Positions 36,001 through 46,219 of a stretch of 64,000 nt of DNA are shown piece after piece. The translations under genes and the position numbers were made by a program. Every line of letters starts with the position of its first letter. Within the stretch, counting starts at the first letter, position 1. The notes beneath the pieces are model-generated. The model worked only from the letters and a program-made list of their open reading frames with translations, searched no databases and was not told the origin of the DNA. Source of the stretch: Neopestalotiopsis rosae (Eukaryota > Ascomycota > Sordariomycetes > Amphisphaeriales > Sporocadaceae); contig JALGAS010000008.1 of assembly GCA_023078685.1 (NCBI GenBank), forward strand, positions 3,224,001 through 3,288,000, written 5' to 3'.

Positions 36001-38644
36001 AAGTTTACCCAACCTGCCAACCTCTTTTTGTGACTCGCACCTCTGGCACCTGGGAGATCCCAACTCGACATGAAACCAGAATGTGCTGCATTAGCGGTTC
36101 CTGAATTCTTGTTCGCAAGCTGAAATCATACTTTCCCCCAACCTGCGCGGACGTCGTTCGACCGACGAACAGACTTCTTGCTATCAATGCACTATTGAAG
36201 CATAGAGCCCTGGAGAGGGATACCTACCAGTTCACACGTTCAGTATAGACGAGCAAACTTTAGCAACCTGCGAGAAGAAGATGTCTCAAAACAAACAACC
36301 ACCTGGTTAGGCGCAGCGGCCCCATCCGGTCGCAAATCCACCCACACATCCCACGATCCCACGCACAAGTCTGCCGGCGTGCACGTTGGGGAAGCATGGG
36401 CTTCTTATCATCGCACTGCTATTCGTCTTCCCCGCAAAAATGATCGTGCCCAAATGACATCAATAGTGTCACCACTCACACAGCTGTCCCGGCAAAAGGG
36501 CCACTATCAAACTGCACCTGCGAGGGTGCTCCTCCAATAGAAGTGGCTCAGTCGCCAGCTTCCCTCCCCTCCATGATTCAGGTCAGATCCACGAGCTATC
36601 TTGGCTTACACACACACATGTGGTGTGAACTGCGCCAACCCTTCTTCTGTCGCCTGAAGGAATAAGTTCAGCTGAATAGGAATATTTGGAGTATTCTAAC
36701 ATTGAGCAAACGGACGATCCGAACACTAATGCCAGAAGTATTGGACGACAAGCACGACTCTCTCTTTTCATACCAAATGCATGCTAATGCCCTTTCCCCG
36801 GATTCCTTCAAGAGTTTATCTGGCATGAGCACATGTTTTTTTTGTTGTTCAGCAGGAGCTCAGACGGACACCGGGCTTGCAGTCAAGCTAGGCGCCGCTT
36901 CAGTCATGTCGTCTGCTAGACTCTAACGGCAGTGGGTGCAAGGTTTAGAAGCGTGTATATGATTAGAAAATGATCCTCTGCCCAAAGACAACAAGCAGCA
37001 TGGACTCGTCGCCTTGTTTTCTTGAATTGCTAAATACCATGGTCAATCGAGCCGGCTTTCCGTTCGCGATATCAAAAAGCACAGACTCTCGAGACAATGG
37101 ACTTGTTGCTAACTTCCTAGCATCATGGTCAAAGGTGGAGCCAGTATAGAAATACATGTCACGAGACCTAGGAAGTGTGTAAACAGACTCCATTCTGGCC
37201 TCGGCATATGATGATCTCAGTGCATTGACGTATTTATCGTCTTGGCACACAAGCTGCACTATAGAGATCAAGCTCCTGGCTCTCAATACCTATGGGCAAG
37301 CCATGCAACATGCACATCAACCCATACAAGACTCGGGCGCCAGAAATGAATCGGCAACAGTTCTTCGACATCAGCATCGGCCCGTGATTGTACCTACAGA
37401 GTACCCTACCAGGACGGATGCGTCTGGCGTCCACGTGCAACTTGCGTCAGGACGATACCCACTTGTAAGGAGTGGAAGAGTATAGCAGCACGCCAGTCGA
37501 AGTTACTGAAACGAGACCAATTTCAGCCGGCCTCTCGAATATCAACCAATCGAGCTGAGCAGCTGGAAATTGAACATCAGTAGCGGATTTGTTTCGCCCA
37601 TTCGGGCTGCTGGCTGTCGCACTTCATTGAAAATTCCGCCGGTGAACCGTCCCGTTTTGTCACTCTTTTGCTCGGAACGAAAATCCAAATTCTAAACATG
37701 TTGCGCTTGTATGTTGAACAGGCCTCCTTATCACGGCCCAGTCGAAGGGGCCGAGTCAAAGTCTCCTTCTCAGTAGACCGCAACCTTGAGGGCTTCAGGT
37801 ATCGATGCTCGAGCGGCCGGCTCATGGAATCCTCACGGTCGGGTATGGCTAGTGTCGTCGTGACTATACTCGTGCCACACTTCTCTGGTCAATTATGCGG
37901 GTGCTGTGAAACCAAAACGCTGACTGTCCGAGGAATGTCCCCGGTCAATGTTGCCCATGTTCAGACTCTCAAGCACCATTATCCAGCTTGTAAAAATCGG
38001 ACGGCGTCGAAAATAAGTTGATCAGACATTCGTCGTCGGTTGCCAGGTGCGCGCTCCTCTCGTAGCCTTCCTCAGCCCAACATCATCATAACGCGTCGAT
38101 CATATGCGCATTGACATCCAATAGCCAATCACTCTGTATGCTTGGAGATTGGTATCTTTGGGGACAAGCTTGAAATGTGATTAAATCCGGTCAAGAGACA
38201 AGAGACGGAGGAAGTTGGGTGAAATCACAATGACAGGATGGACGCGGGCGCCATTCTAATTTTATCACTTGACTAACACTAGATGAGGGGAGGTCGGTGC
38301 GCTAGTATAGACTCATATCACGCGATCATTCTGAAATACGATTGACTGATGTTTCGTCTGGGCAGGCAAAACGTCATCAAAGCTATTGATTACGATTGAT
38401 GTCGTGCTACGATGCGAGTCTTCGGGTTCATACTGCCCGTCTAATGCGGCGGAACCTGGCGGTCATGCATCACAGTCACGAATGCACGTCAAGAGGCAAT
38501 GCCAAAGAGCCGAAACAGGGAGCTTGTTAAGAACATATTGTATTGCTTGAGCTAATATTGACGTTGTTCAATGACCCGTGCATGAATCCCAAGATTGGTT
38601 CTCGGATATGGTCGCACCTGAACAACAAAACGTGTTTCAACAGC
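33091..38644. other. 5.5-kb spacer upstream of the 526-residue gene
   Basis: No convincing gene. It includes the perfect interrupted palindrome atagttac-a-gtaactat at 33785-33801 and a 16-T run at 35373-35388. A minus-strand open frame at 36963-37190 reads like protein (TLPRSRDMYFYTGSTFDHD) but lacks a clear start or family and may be a relic. Long C/T-rich blocks around 33.9-34.2 kb could be a promoter or 5' leader of the minus-strand gene. Confidence 0.4.
35373..35388 (+). repeat. Poly-T run, 16 bases
   Basis: Uninterrupted run of 16 T residues in an intergenic region. No associated duplication or open frame was recognised. Confidence 0.8.
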
Positions 38645-39912
38645 TTAAGCACTAGGATCCGTTCCGGGCACAAAGTCAGGAATCCCGGCAGCTGGGGCGG
38701 AAGGTGTAGCCGGCGCTAGAGCCGGGGACGCAGGCGCCTCGGCTTGGGCAGGTGATGCCGGGAGGACCGATGGGAGGACCGGAACAGCCTGCGCGGCGGT
38801 CGGAGCCGGCGCACTGGGCAGAGCCTTGGGAGGAGCCGGCACACTCACGACAGCAATAGGCGGGGGAGCTTCCTTTGCGGCTCCAGGCCGAGCCGGGAGT
38901 GACGGTACGGCCAGGGCAGCAGGTGCCGCGGGCAGAGAGGGCACGGCCGGGGCCGCCAGTGGCTTAATGGCTGGTGGTGATGCTGGCGCGGCACCGACGG
39001 CGCGGCCGATGATGTTGATGCCCGCTTCGCCTCCCACTGAAGTGCTTCCGTCCGAGCCCTTGGTGATGCCGAGATCTCCACCGAGATTCACTGCGTTACC
39101 ATTCTTGTCCGTGGTGATGCCAGCGTTACCATCGAACTGTTCCGACTCCTTGACGGCACCGACTTCACCGGCTTTCTGGGCGGCCTCGCCGGTCGGGGCA
39201 GCTTGGCCTTCGGCAGGCACGGTAGCAGCTGGCTGTCCTTCGGCTGGAGCTGCAGCTGCACCCTCGGCTGGCTGGGCAGCTGCTTGTCCTTCAGCCGCGG
39301 TCGCGGCCGCTCCTTCCGCTGGCTTCGCAGCTTGTTGTCCTTCAGTTGGAGTTGTGGCTGCTCCTTCGGCTGGTTGGGCAGCTGCTTGTTCTCCTCCCTT
39401 CTTTCCATTGTTGTTTGATGTGATACCGCCACCGGGACCTCCAAGAGTGAGGCCACCAATTGTCAAACCGCCTCCTGTATTGTTCTTGGCCCCTTCCAGA
39501 GCTGCGATGCCTTCGGCCGTCTTGTTGGTACCAGCTTGGGCACCCTCGCCGGCCTGGTTCCCATTACGGTTGCCGCCACCAAGAGTAAGTCCTCCTGCTC
39601 CTCCAATGGAGATGCCGCCATTGCCGATACTCAATTGTCGCTTGACATAATCTACTGGCTGGTCGCTCTTCACCACCATCTTTGGGAGGACCATCGAGGT
39701 CCAGATGGATCGCTTTTCCTCGGGGCCCTCGGCAGCCCCTCTCAAGCCGATCATGGCATTTGCCCGACTAGCGAGACTTCCCTGCGAAATGTTATTGATT
39801 TCTTATACCGATGAGCGGGAGCAAATAAACTTACGACGGAGTAACTGTGCTGGGCGCCCAAGGACAGATCTGTGAGGGCCAGAGCCCCGAGAACAAACGA
39901 GGTTAGTTGCAT
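38645..39912 (-). CDS. Secreted low-complexity repeat protein with two dibasic sites
   Basis: Exons 39912-39835 and 39781-38645 encode 404 residues; the intron is 53 bp and phase 0. The start is set by the signal peptide MQLTSFVLGALALTDLSLGA. After it come two Lys-Arg sites, EEKR at 47-50 and YVKR at 71-74, suited to Kex2 cleavage in the Golgi. The second is followed at once by a glycine-rich block with repeated GGLTLGG/GGLTIGG/ISIGG units. The middle has about three copies of a PAEGAA..EGQ.AA unit, and the C-terminal third is Ala/Pro-rich with repeated VPSLPA. No catalytic domain is present. A cell-wall, matrix or surface role is plausible but not shown. An open frame on the other strand is a composition artefact. 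Confidence 0.82.
39198..39388 (-). repeat. In-gene tandem PAEGAA...EGQ coding repeats
   Basis: Imperfect tandem copies of a unit of about 17 codons (PAEGAA, then T/A-rich, then EGQ and AA) inside the secreted repeat protein. At least three full copies and one partial copy can be read. Such repeats often change copy number between strains. Confidence 0.75.
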
Positions 39913-40918
39913 CTTGATCGAAATAGGAGGAGCCGGCCTCTCAAAAAAGAATCAAGACTATTAAAAACAATATAGTATAAAGTAAGCAGAGAAGAGAAAC
40001 AGAAAGATCGACAAAATTAATGTTTGCACGCAGGAGATCTCATTAATGAGAGAAAAAAGTCACAGATAGCATTAATTCGAGGAATATACACAAGATGTAT
40101 AGTCTGACCTCTCAGACTCAACCGCAACGCAGCCCATACCAGGAATGGAAGCTTTCCAAATTTATCCCATAATTGAGAGGAATGCATTGAGAAGAGTGTT
40201 GTAAAAGCAGCTTGGCAATGGCTGAGTTGGTAACCAGGTCAGCGCCCACTAGCGATTCTGAGGTGCCCAGAGATTCCCAAGAGTTCGGCGGAAACCGCTT
40301 GGCGTTCCAGACCCGCTGATGTGATACCCAACTACCTTCAAGGCCTTGCAGAAAGGAAGCCTGTGCACAAAATAAGCTTACGGATGACGGATATGAGTTT
40401 AAATTCCCTGTACCTGGTTGACAGTAATTGGTAGTCATGTTCTCGAACCTTGTCAACATGGAAAACATAAAAATCTTGGAATTCACATTCGCTGCGTCCG
40501 GGGTGGTGAGTCTTAAGACTCGAATCGCCAATTCTAGACCCATGACATAATACAGAACCTGGAAGCATCCCATCAGGACCTACCGTCTGTTCACACAAAC
40601 GTGATCGAATTGCACAACTGCTTCCAATAAACCGCGAAATCTGAAATGTTGTTTTCCCCTCCGCATGAAGGGGATTGAGCCACATCGTTGCCAAAGGATT
40701 GACCCGAACAGTTTTCTGTGGGCTCTTTCAAGGTTGCTTGTGAAGTGCACAGATTTGTGGACCTGTGACTGCTCGTACGCTGCCACCCAGACAGACACCA
40801 GCCCTGGCGGGGAAGCGCGTAGATGTTGAATATAACCATCTATCCAAACCGCATAGAACATCAGCCAAACGCGGCGTGCGCGTTATGAACACTTTCGGAT
40901 ACTCATAAAGTTCTCGGA
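39913..40918. other. Divergent intergenic region
   Basis: Lies between the start codons of the secreted repeat protein (minus) and the HET gene (plus). Several overlapping minus-strand frames at 40118-40861 have no recognisable features and conflict with one another, so none is called. Confidence 0.45.
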
Positions 40919-41971
40919 ATGGCCTCATCCTCATTCGAGTACCCACCTCTTGACAAGACAAAATCGCAAATCCGCCTCCTCAAGATATTACCACAGCCAG
41001 ACTCCAGCTTGCGATACTCTCTGGCCACTTCCGATGTCTCAACATGCCCAGACTACATCGCTCTCTCATACGTGTGGGGCGACGACGAGCCGTCTAACAC
41101 AATTGTCATTAATGGACAAGACTTCAAGATAAGGGACAACTTGAGCTATGCATTGCCACGCCTGGCGGACTTCCAGAGCAAGCGAGACGAGAAGCATTTC
41201 TGGATCGATGCCATTTGCATCAACCAGGAAGATACAAAGGAGCGTAATCACCAGGCCGGGATCATGAAAGACATCTTCACCAAGGCCTCTCTGACAGCTG
41301 CTTGGTTGGGCGTAGATGAGGAAACCTCTCGGCTCCTTTCGCAGGCGGAACAAACTCTTTTTCCGGAGCGGGATCTTGTGAACGACCTTTTGGAGAGGCT
41401 GGCCTGCAATGATTATTTTCAACGAATGTGGATTGTCCAAGAGATGATACTGTCTCCAAAGCTGTCGTTCCTGTGCGACGATGCGGTATGCCCGTGGGCT
41501 AGAATGGAGAGATATTGGTTTCGAGTCCGTGGTTATGATGGTCTAAACGGGGATAAGTTTGCGGCAGCATCCCTTGCTTCCAAAGGCATTGGCGAGGGTT
41601 CGTTATTGATGAACTTGAGCACAACCATGCGGTGGCGGAACTGCTACAAGCCGAATTCCCTTTCTCCTCCGATGATATTCAGTCGACTATTACACTCCTT
41701 TCTTGATCGAAAATGCCGCGACCCCCGGGACAGAATCTTTTCTTTACTGGGGCTGCTTCCCCTCTCAGCATTGGAGTCGAGTCCCATACCGGTTGACTAT
41801 GACATGAGCCTTGAGGATCTTTATAGCTTGGCCTACAGACACTCTCATCAGGAAGAACCTTATCGGGATACTAGAAATATGAGTCCGGAGGACTCTGAAA
41901 ACCCAAATATTTTGTTCTCAAAGGCTTATAATGCTCAGATAATACAAATTGCTTTGGAACTAGACACCTGA
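40919..41971 (+). CDS. Heterokaryon incompatibility (HET) domain protein, short
   Basis: ORF of 350 residues, ATG at 40919, no intron needed. The HET domain runs from about residue 45 to 190, with DYIALSYVWGDDEPSNTI, KIRDNLSYALPRL, FWIDAICINQEDTKERNHQ and TKASLTAAWLG in the expected order, followed by the later RDPRDRIFSLLGLLP segment. HET proteins trigger cell death when unlike fungal strains fuse. Most of this type are 600-750 residues, whereas this one stops soon after the RDPRDRIFSLLG motif and its last 25 residues do not look conserved. It is probably a truncated copy that may lack the regulatory C-terminus; a missed 3' intron is the alternative, but no good continuation was found. Confidence 0.8.
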   Translation: MASSSFEYPPLDKTKSQIRLLKILPQPDSSLRYSLATSDVSTCPDYIALSYVWGDDEPSNTIVINGQDFKIRDNLSYALPRLADFQSKRDEKHFWIDAICINQEDTKERNHQAGIMKDIFTKASLTAAWLGVDEETSRLLSQAEQTLFPERDLVNDLLERLACNDYFQRMWIVQEMILSPKLSFLCDDAVCPWARMERYWFRVRGYDGLNGDKFAAASLASKGIGEGSLLMNLSTTMRWRNCYKPNSLSPPMIFSRLLHSFLDRKCRDPRDRIFSLLGLLPLSALESSPIPVDYDMSLEDLYSLAYRHSHQEEPYRDTRNMSPEDSENPNILFSKAYNAQIIQIALELDT

Positions 41972-42392
41972 GTATCAATGTCATACAACAAGTGTGGTTA
42001 TCATAGAGACTTTTGACAAAATTGATAATTCAGATCGGCTATCCAGTCATATAAAGTGTATAGATTCGTACCGTCATTAACATACAAATACGTTATATGA
42101 AAAGGAACTGCAGCGAGTATATTGAAGGCTACAACGCTAGTCTCATCCTAGCGACCACATGCAAATGCTGCTGTAGACAGGCCGACAGGGACCTAACACC
42201 AATTCCCGGCTTCCCCCAGCCGAATTCAGGGGTCCCCACTGCGGGTAGCACGCTCGTTTTTGTTGAAGCTCAACGCCAAATTTTGTACTGACTCTGAGCT
42301 TCTGTGCCAGTAACCTGGGGACGCAATCCGAACTTCGACCTGTCCTCTTTTCCCCTACCCCGATTTCCAGACTCGGCTCACACAACAACAAC
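41972..42392. other. Intergenic, PHS1 promoter
   Basis: Short A/T-rich segment after the HET stop, then a C/T-rich leader before the PHS1 start. No remaining HET coding sequence was recognisable in the three plus frames. Confidence 0.5.
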
Positions 42393-43155
42393 ATGGCGCA
42401 AGAAGCAACAAAGCCCGCCAAGCGGTCATCTCCCGTCAAGAATGGCTACCTGATCCTGTACAATGCCGTCTCGGCCGTCCTCTGGGCCACCGTCCTCGGA
42501 CGCACCGTCGGCACCAATATTCTGAGGGGCCCGGGTTTCGTGCACTTTACCACGGGAGAATTCGTGCTCTGGACGCAGACGCTCATGATCATGGACGTCT
42601 TGCACGCCTTGTTTGGTATGTTTCTCAATTGGCGCTTGATTGGACCCTTCTCTTCCATTGGGACCCCTTACAATTCTACATAAACTAACATTGTTTCCCC
42701 TTTGCGCAGGCATCGTCCGTTCCGACCCCTTTACCGCCGCCGCTCAGGTCGCCTCCCGCTACGTCGCCGTCTGGGCCGTGCAGTACAACTTCCCGGAACT
42801 GTGCGGGTCGCCCATTTACTCGTCCATGCTGTTCGCTTGGTCGCTCACCGAGGTGATTCGCTACGGATACCTGGCGCTCAAGCTCGCGGGCTTTGAGCCC
42901 TACACCTTCACCTGGGTCCGCTACAGCTCGTACCTTGTGCTATACCCGGTCGGTATCCTCAGCGAGATGGGCATGATGTACTTGGCCCTGGGTCCCGCCG
43001 GCTACGAGTTTGGCCAACTGTACCAGGCGTTCCTGCTTGCGTGCTTGGGTCTCATCTGGCCTGCCGGCGCGTACATTTTGATTGGACACATGAACAAGCA
43101 GAGGAGAAAGGTGCTGAGAGCTGCCAAGGAGCAGAACATCAAGGCTACCCAATAA
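42393..43155 (+). CDS. PHS1: Very-long-chain (3R)-3-hydroxyacyl-CoA dehydratase
   Basis: Exons 42393-42615 and 42710-43155 encode 222 residues, the normal size. It performs the third step of the fatty-acid elongation cycle in the ER membrane, removing water from 3-hydroxyacyl-CoA to feed sphingolipid and wax-length acyl chains. It is the PTPLA/HACD family with about six membrane helices. The catalytic pair is visible as Tyr153 and Glu160 in LYPVGILSE, with the same seven-residue spacing as in the yeast enzyme. The basic C-terminus (NKQRRKVLRAAKEQ) is cytosolic. It converges with the alpha/beta hydrolase gene with 209 bp between stop codons. Confidence 0.95.
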
Positions 43156-43364
43156 GTGACGGGTCAAGAAAGCAAGTTGCGCCAGGCCAGCATTCCAAAG
43201 CAGCGCCCACGACGCAAGGGAGAGATGCATATGGCTAGACATAGCTGTAAAAAGAAATATATTCACCCTATATAATGCCAAACGCCAACGCAAACCTGTT
43301 TATAGGTGGTATCATATCCCAATCGAATCAAATATAACTTGTAATAGTTGGAGAATACTGGCAT

Positions 43365-44579
43365 TTATTCCAATGCCGCCAGTGTGCTTGATTCGTACCA
43401 GTCGTTCTTTGACCATTTCACAATCATGCTGACGGCATCTTCTGAGAGTTTGGCGTAGCCCGGGTTCTGGCCGGATTCAAACATGGCCATGTGCGCACCA
43501 GTCTCGTCCTTGGCCGCATCATTTACGGCCTCTTTCCACTCGCCAGCCCTCATCTTTGTCGGCAGGTTGCAAAATGTTCTCTGGCTGCTCAAGACCAAGC
43601 CGACGGTGCTGACCTGCTTCGAGTCGGCTGCCTTACCCAGTCGCGTATATAGGTTGGCAAAGCCAACGTCCAACTCTCTGTTGAGGCGCACCATGTTGGC
43701 AATGCGCTTCTTCATCTCTTCGCCGCGGGCCAAACACCCGACAAACTCGAGATGACTGCCGACCCAACCCCACCCCTCCGATATTTGCTGCCGGTTCACC
43801 CAGGCAGCGGCACCGCCCGCCGCAACAGCTGCCGCTCCGCCGGCATACATGGCCATCTTACCCCAGTTGTTCCAGATCCCGGCCTTCGACTCCTCCTTGG
43901 GCGGCGCCTCGAGCGCAGCCACGGGCTTCTTTGTCCCTACTGGTGGGGTCTCTGCGGACTTGCTCCCGCCCCAGATGGCGGATAACCCGGACAGTTGCGA
44001 CATGATGGCGGCGGCGTTTTGGTAATGGCCCTCGGCGCCGTGGGCCACGACGCCGGGCGCTATGCCGAGGTACGGCGTGTCAAAGGCGAGGACACCCTGG
44101 ATATAAGGGAACATGAGACTGTTGATCTCATCACTGTGGTCCGTAACGTCCTTCTTTTTCTCGTCGCCACTCTTTTCTTCCTCTTCAAGCTCCTCCTCGT
44201 CACCAGCTGCCGTGGTGCTGCCGGCGGGAATAACCTTGTCGCCCGCCAGGGCAATGACGGTCTCGGCGGCCACGATGCCGCCCATGGAGTGGCCGACGAG
44301 GATCGTGCGGACGCTGGGGTCGACGGTGGGGCTCGGGGTGCCGGCGGCGACCTCGAGGTCAATGACCTTTTCGAGCAGCCAGTCGCGGAACCGCGCCACG
44401 CACTCGGCCAGGTCGCCGCGCGTCTCGTACTTTGGGTAGACGAGCGTGCGGATCTGCACCTTGGGCAGCTCGACCGACAGCAGCGTCGCCAGGTGCTCGG
44501 CAAAGTCGCCCGTGGCCCCAAAGGTGTCGTCGCCGCCCTTGAAGCCGTGGATAAAGACTAGGAGGAGTGTCTTTTTCAT
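43365..44579 (-). CDS. Alpha/beta hydrolase (DUF676/lipase-like) with a C-terminal hydrophobic segment
   Basis: Intronless ORF of 404 residues with ATG at 44579. The hydrolase core is at the N-terminus: LLLVFIHGFKGGDDTFG gives the oxyanion region and GHSMGG at 96-101 holds the nucleophile Ser98. A charged insert rich in Glu and Lys (about 127-143) follows. Later, FDTPYLGI is typical of the DUF676 family near the acid residue. An Ala/Gly-rich hydrophobic stretch at about 242-262 may be a membrane or lipid-droplet anchor, or simply a linker. DUF676 relatives act on lipids or acylated proteins; the substrate here is unknown. Confidence 0.82.
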   Translation of the reverse strand: MKKTLLLVFIHGFKGGDDTFGATGDFAEHLATLLSVELPKVQIRTLVYPKYETRGDLAECVARFRDWLLEKVIDLEVAAGTPSPTVDPSVRTILVGHSMGGIVAAETVIALAGDKVIPAGSTTAAGDEEELEEEEKSGDEKKKDVTDHSDEINSLMFPYIQGVLAFDTPYLGIAPGVVAHGAEGHYQNAAAIMSQLSGLSAIWGGSKSAETPPVGTKKPVAALEAPPKEESKAGIWNNWGKMAMYAGGAAAVAAGGAAAWVNRQQISEGWGWVGSHLEFVGCLARGEEMKKRIANMVRLNRELDVGFANLYTRLGKAADSKQVSTVGLVLSSQRTFCNLPTKMRAGEWKEAVNDAAKDETGAHMAMFESGQNPGYAKLSEDAVSMIVKWSKNDWYESSTLAALE

Positions 44580-45107
44580 GGTGGGCAGAAAAGTACGTTA
44601 GAAGCTCGGGATTAGGGGTTGTGTTTCTTGTCACTTTCCACACGTCCGGCTGGGTCAGTCCATCAGGCTACGATAGGAGAAGAATCCGTGTCTTCTGAGT
44701 ACGCAATAAAAGAGAGAAAGTGTGTGCCGTGTCGCAGCCTTGAAACGGGTGATGCTCGAATGCAGGTACGTACTACCAGCAAGCAGCTGATTGATGCGGT
44801 GTCATTTAGCAGTAGCTGTAAGCTGTCGAGGCCGGTGACGTGCATTTGGCGGGGCAACTCCTGGTTCTTTAGCAGGCAGAGGAGCCCCGCCAGTTCAACC
44901 AGGGGCATTAAGTAATGAATTCATATGCTTGGCACCGACCATATACTATGCAACAAGTAGACGTGAATAGCTTTTTCGTTTCTTTTTAATATACCCATCT
45001 CACTTCTCGAAATCGAAATACGGGAATATAATTCACTGAAGTCATATGTATCGCTAGAAATGTATTTTTATTTCCACCTGTTCCATTCCGCAAAACCTGT
45101 TCCTTCA
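44580..45107. other. Intergenic, alpha/beta hydrolase promoter
   Basis: Holds the promoter of the minus-strand hydrolase and the 3' end of the thymine dioxygenase gene. No gene is supported. Confidence 0.5.
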
Positions 45108-46219
45108 TCAATACGTCGCCGCTAGCCTCTGTTCCAGGTAGTCACCGCTGTTGATGCCTTGATACTTCTTGTCAGTCTCGGCAGCATATGTTCCAGGAAT
45201 GGTATCAATGTAGCTCTTGAAGTTGGGGTTGCAAAAGTATCTGTGGAATTCAGTTAGCTATGCAATACTCTTTCGACAGCATTTCAGGACTTACGCAATG
45301 CTGTATCGAGCCGGATACACATCAGCATCTCTACTGGGAGGCTCGACGACACGGTGGATGGTGCTCTTGATGGTATCGTTGCTCCATCTAGCCAAGAGAT
45401 CGCCTGCATTCACGACGCAAGTGTTCTCAATAGGTGTCGCATCGACGAATGTGCCGTTGGGGCTCTGCACCTGAAGGCCACCTCTCATGTCCTGGAACAG
45501 CAGAGTGATGCTGCCATAGTCGCTGTGCGCGCCAGCACGGACTTGTCCAGGGTTGATGGTAAAGATGTCCTTGCGCACCTCCGGGTAGTGGAGGAGGCGC
45601 AGAGTGTTGTCGCCAACGTCGGTGAAGCCGTCAAAGTAGTGCTCGTCCAGACCAATGCCAATGGCGATGGCGCGCATCACTTCCATGTGCAGGCCCTTGC
45701 ACTCATCGTGAAACTTGGTCATGGTGGACTTGAAGTCGACCAGCTCGCCCTCTTCCTTAGGCCACTGGTTCGGGTGATCAGGCTCGCCCTCGCGCCCGAT
45801 CTCGAGCGACTCCTTGAGGTCTGGGTTGCCCTGGCGGAGCTTCTCAACGTCGCTGGCGTCGGTCAGGTTCGTCGTCTTCTCGCGGCCGGGCGCCGAGTAG
45901 CCCCGGTTGGCGGCTGCCGTTGTCCAGCAGTGCGACATCTTGGTCTCGATTGGCAGCCGAAAGTACTTGGCCGATGTGTCAAAGATACGCTGGCGGTATT
46001 CCGGCGTGAAGGGTAGTCCCTTCAAGTAGACAAATCCTGCAGTCTGGAATCCATTGAGGATAGCATTCGCCGTCTCCTTGCGTTGCTCCGGGTTTCCATT
46101 GAGGAATTTTGAAAAGTCGATCAGCTGTTGATATTTCAGTATAGTGTATCAGCACATGGAAGGTGAGGTAAAAATACCGGGATCACGAGGCCCTCACTCT
46201 TCACTGCTGCCTTCTCCAT
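45108..46219 (-). CDS. T7H: Thymine dioxygenase (thymine 7-hydroxylase), 2-oxoglutarate/Fe(II)
   Basis: Exons 46219-46178, 46124-45295 and 45240-45108 encode 334 residues. The enzyme oxidises the methyl group of thymine in three rounds to 5-carboxyuracil, using 2-oxoglutarate and O2. The Fe ligands are His214, Asp216 and His271 (GAHSDYGSITLLFQD; STIHRVV), and Arg287-x-Ser289 (PARYS) binds 2-oxoglutarate. Beyond the general isopenicillin-N-synthase-like fold, whole segments match the Neurospora thymine dioxygenase as I remember it: the start MEKAAV..GLVIPLIDFSKFL, NRGYSAPGREK, NDTIKST.HRVVEPP and the ending QRLAATY. Size and both splice sites fit. The product is the substrate of the decarboxylase encoded at 57319-58455. 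Confidence 0.93.

Noticed and set aside
36963..37286. Protein-like minus-strand frame of 107 codons
   Set aside because: The longest form starts with TTG, no splice chain upstream is convincing and no family is recognised; possibly a relic.
38826..39650. 274-residue plus-strand open frame
   Set aside because: It is the complement of the Ala/Pro/Gly repeats of the secreted protein; composition alone keeps it open.
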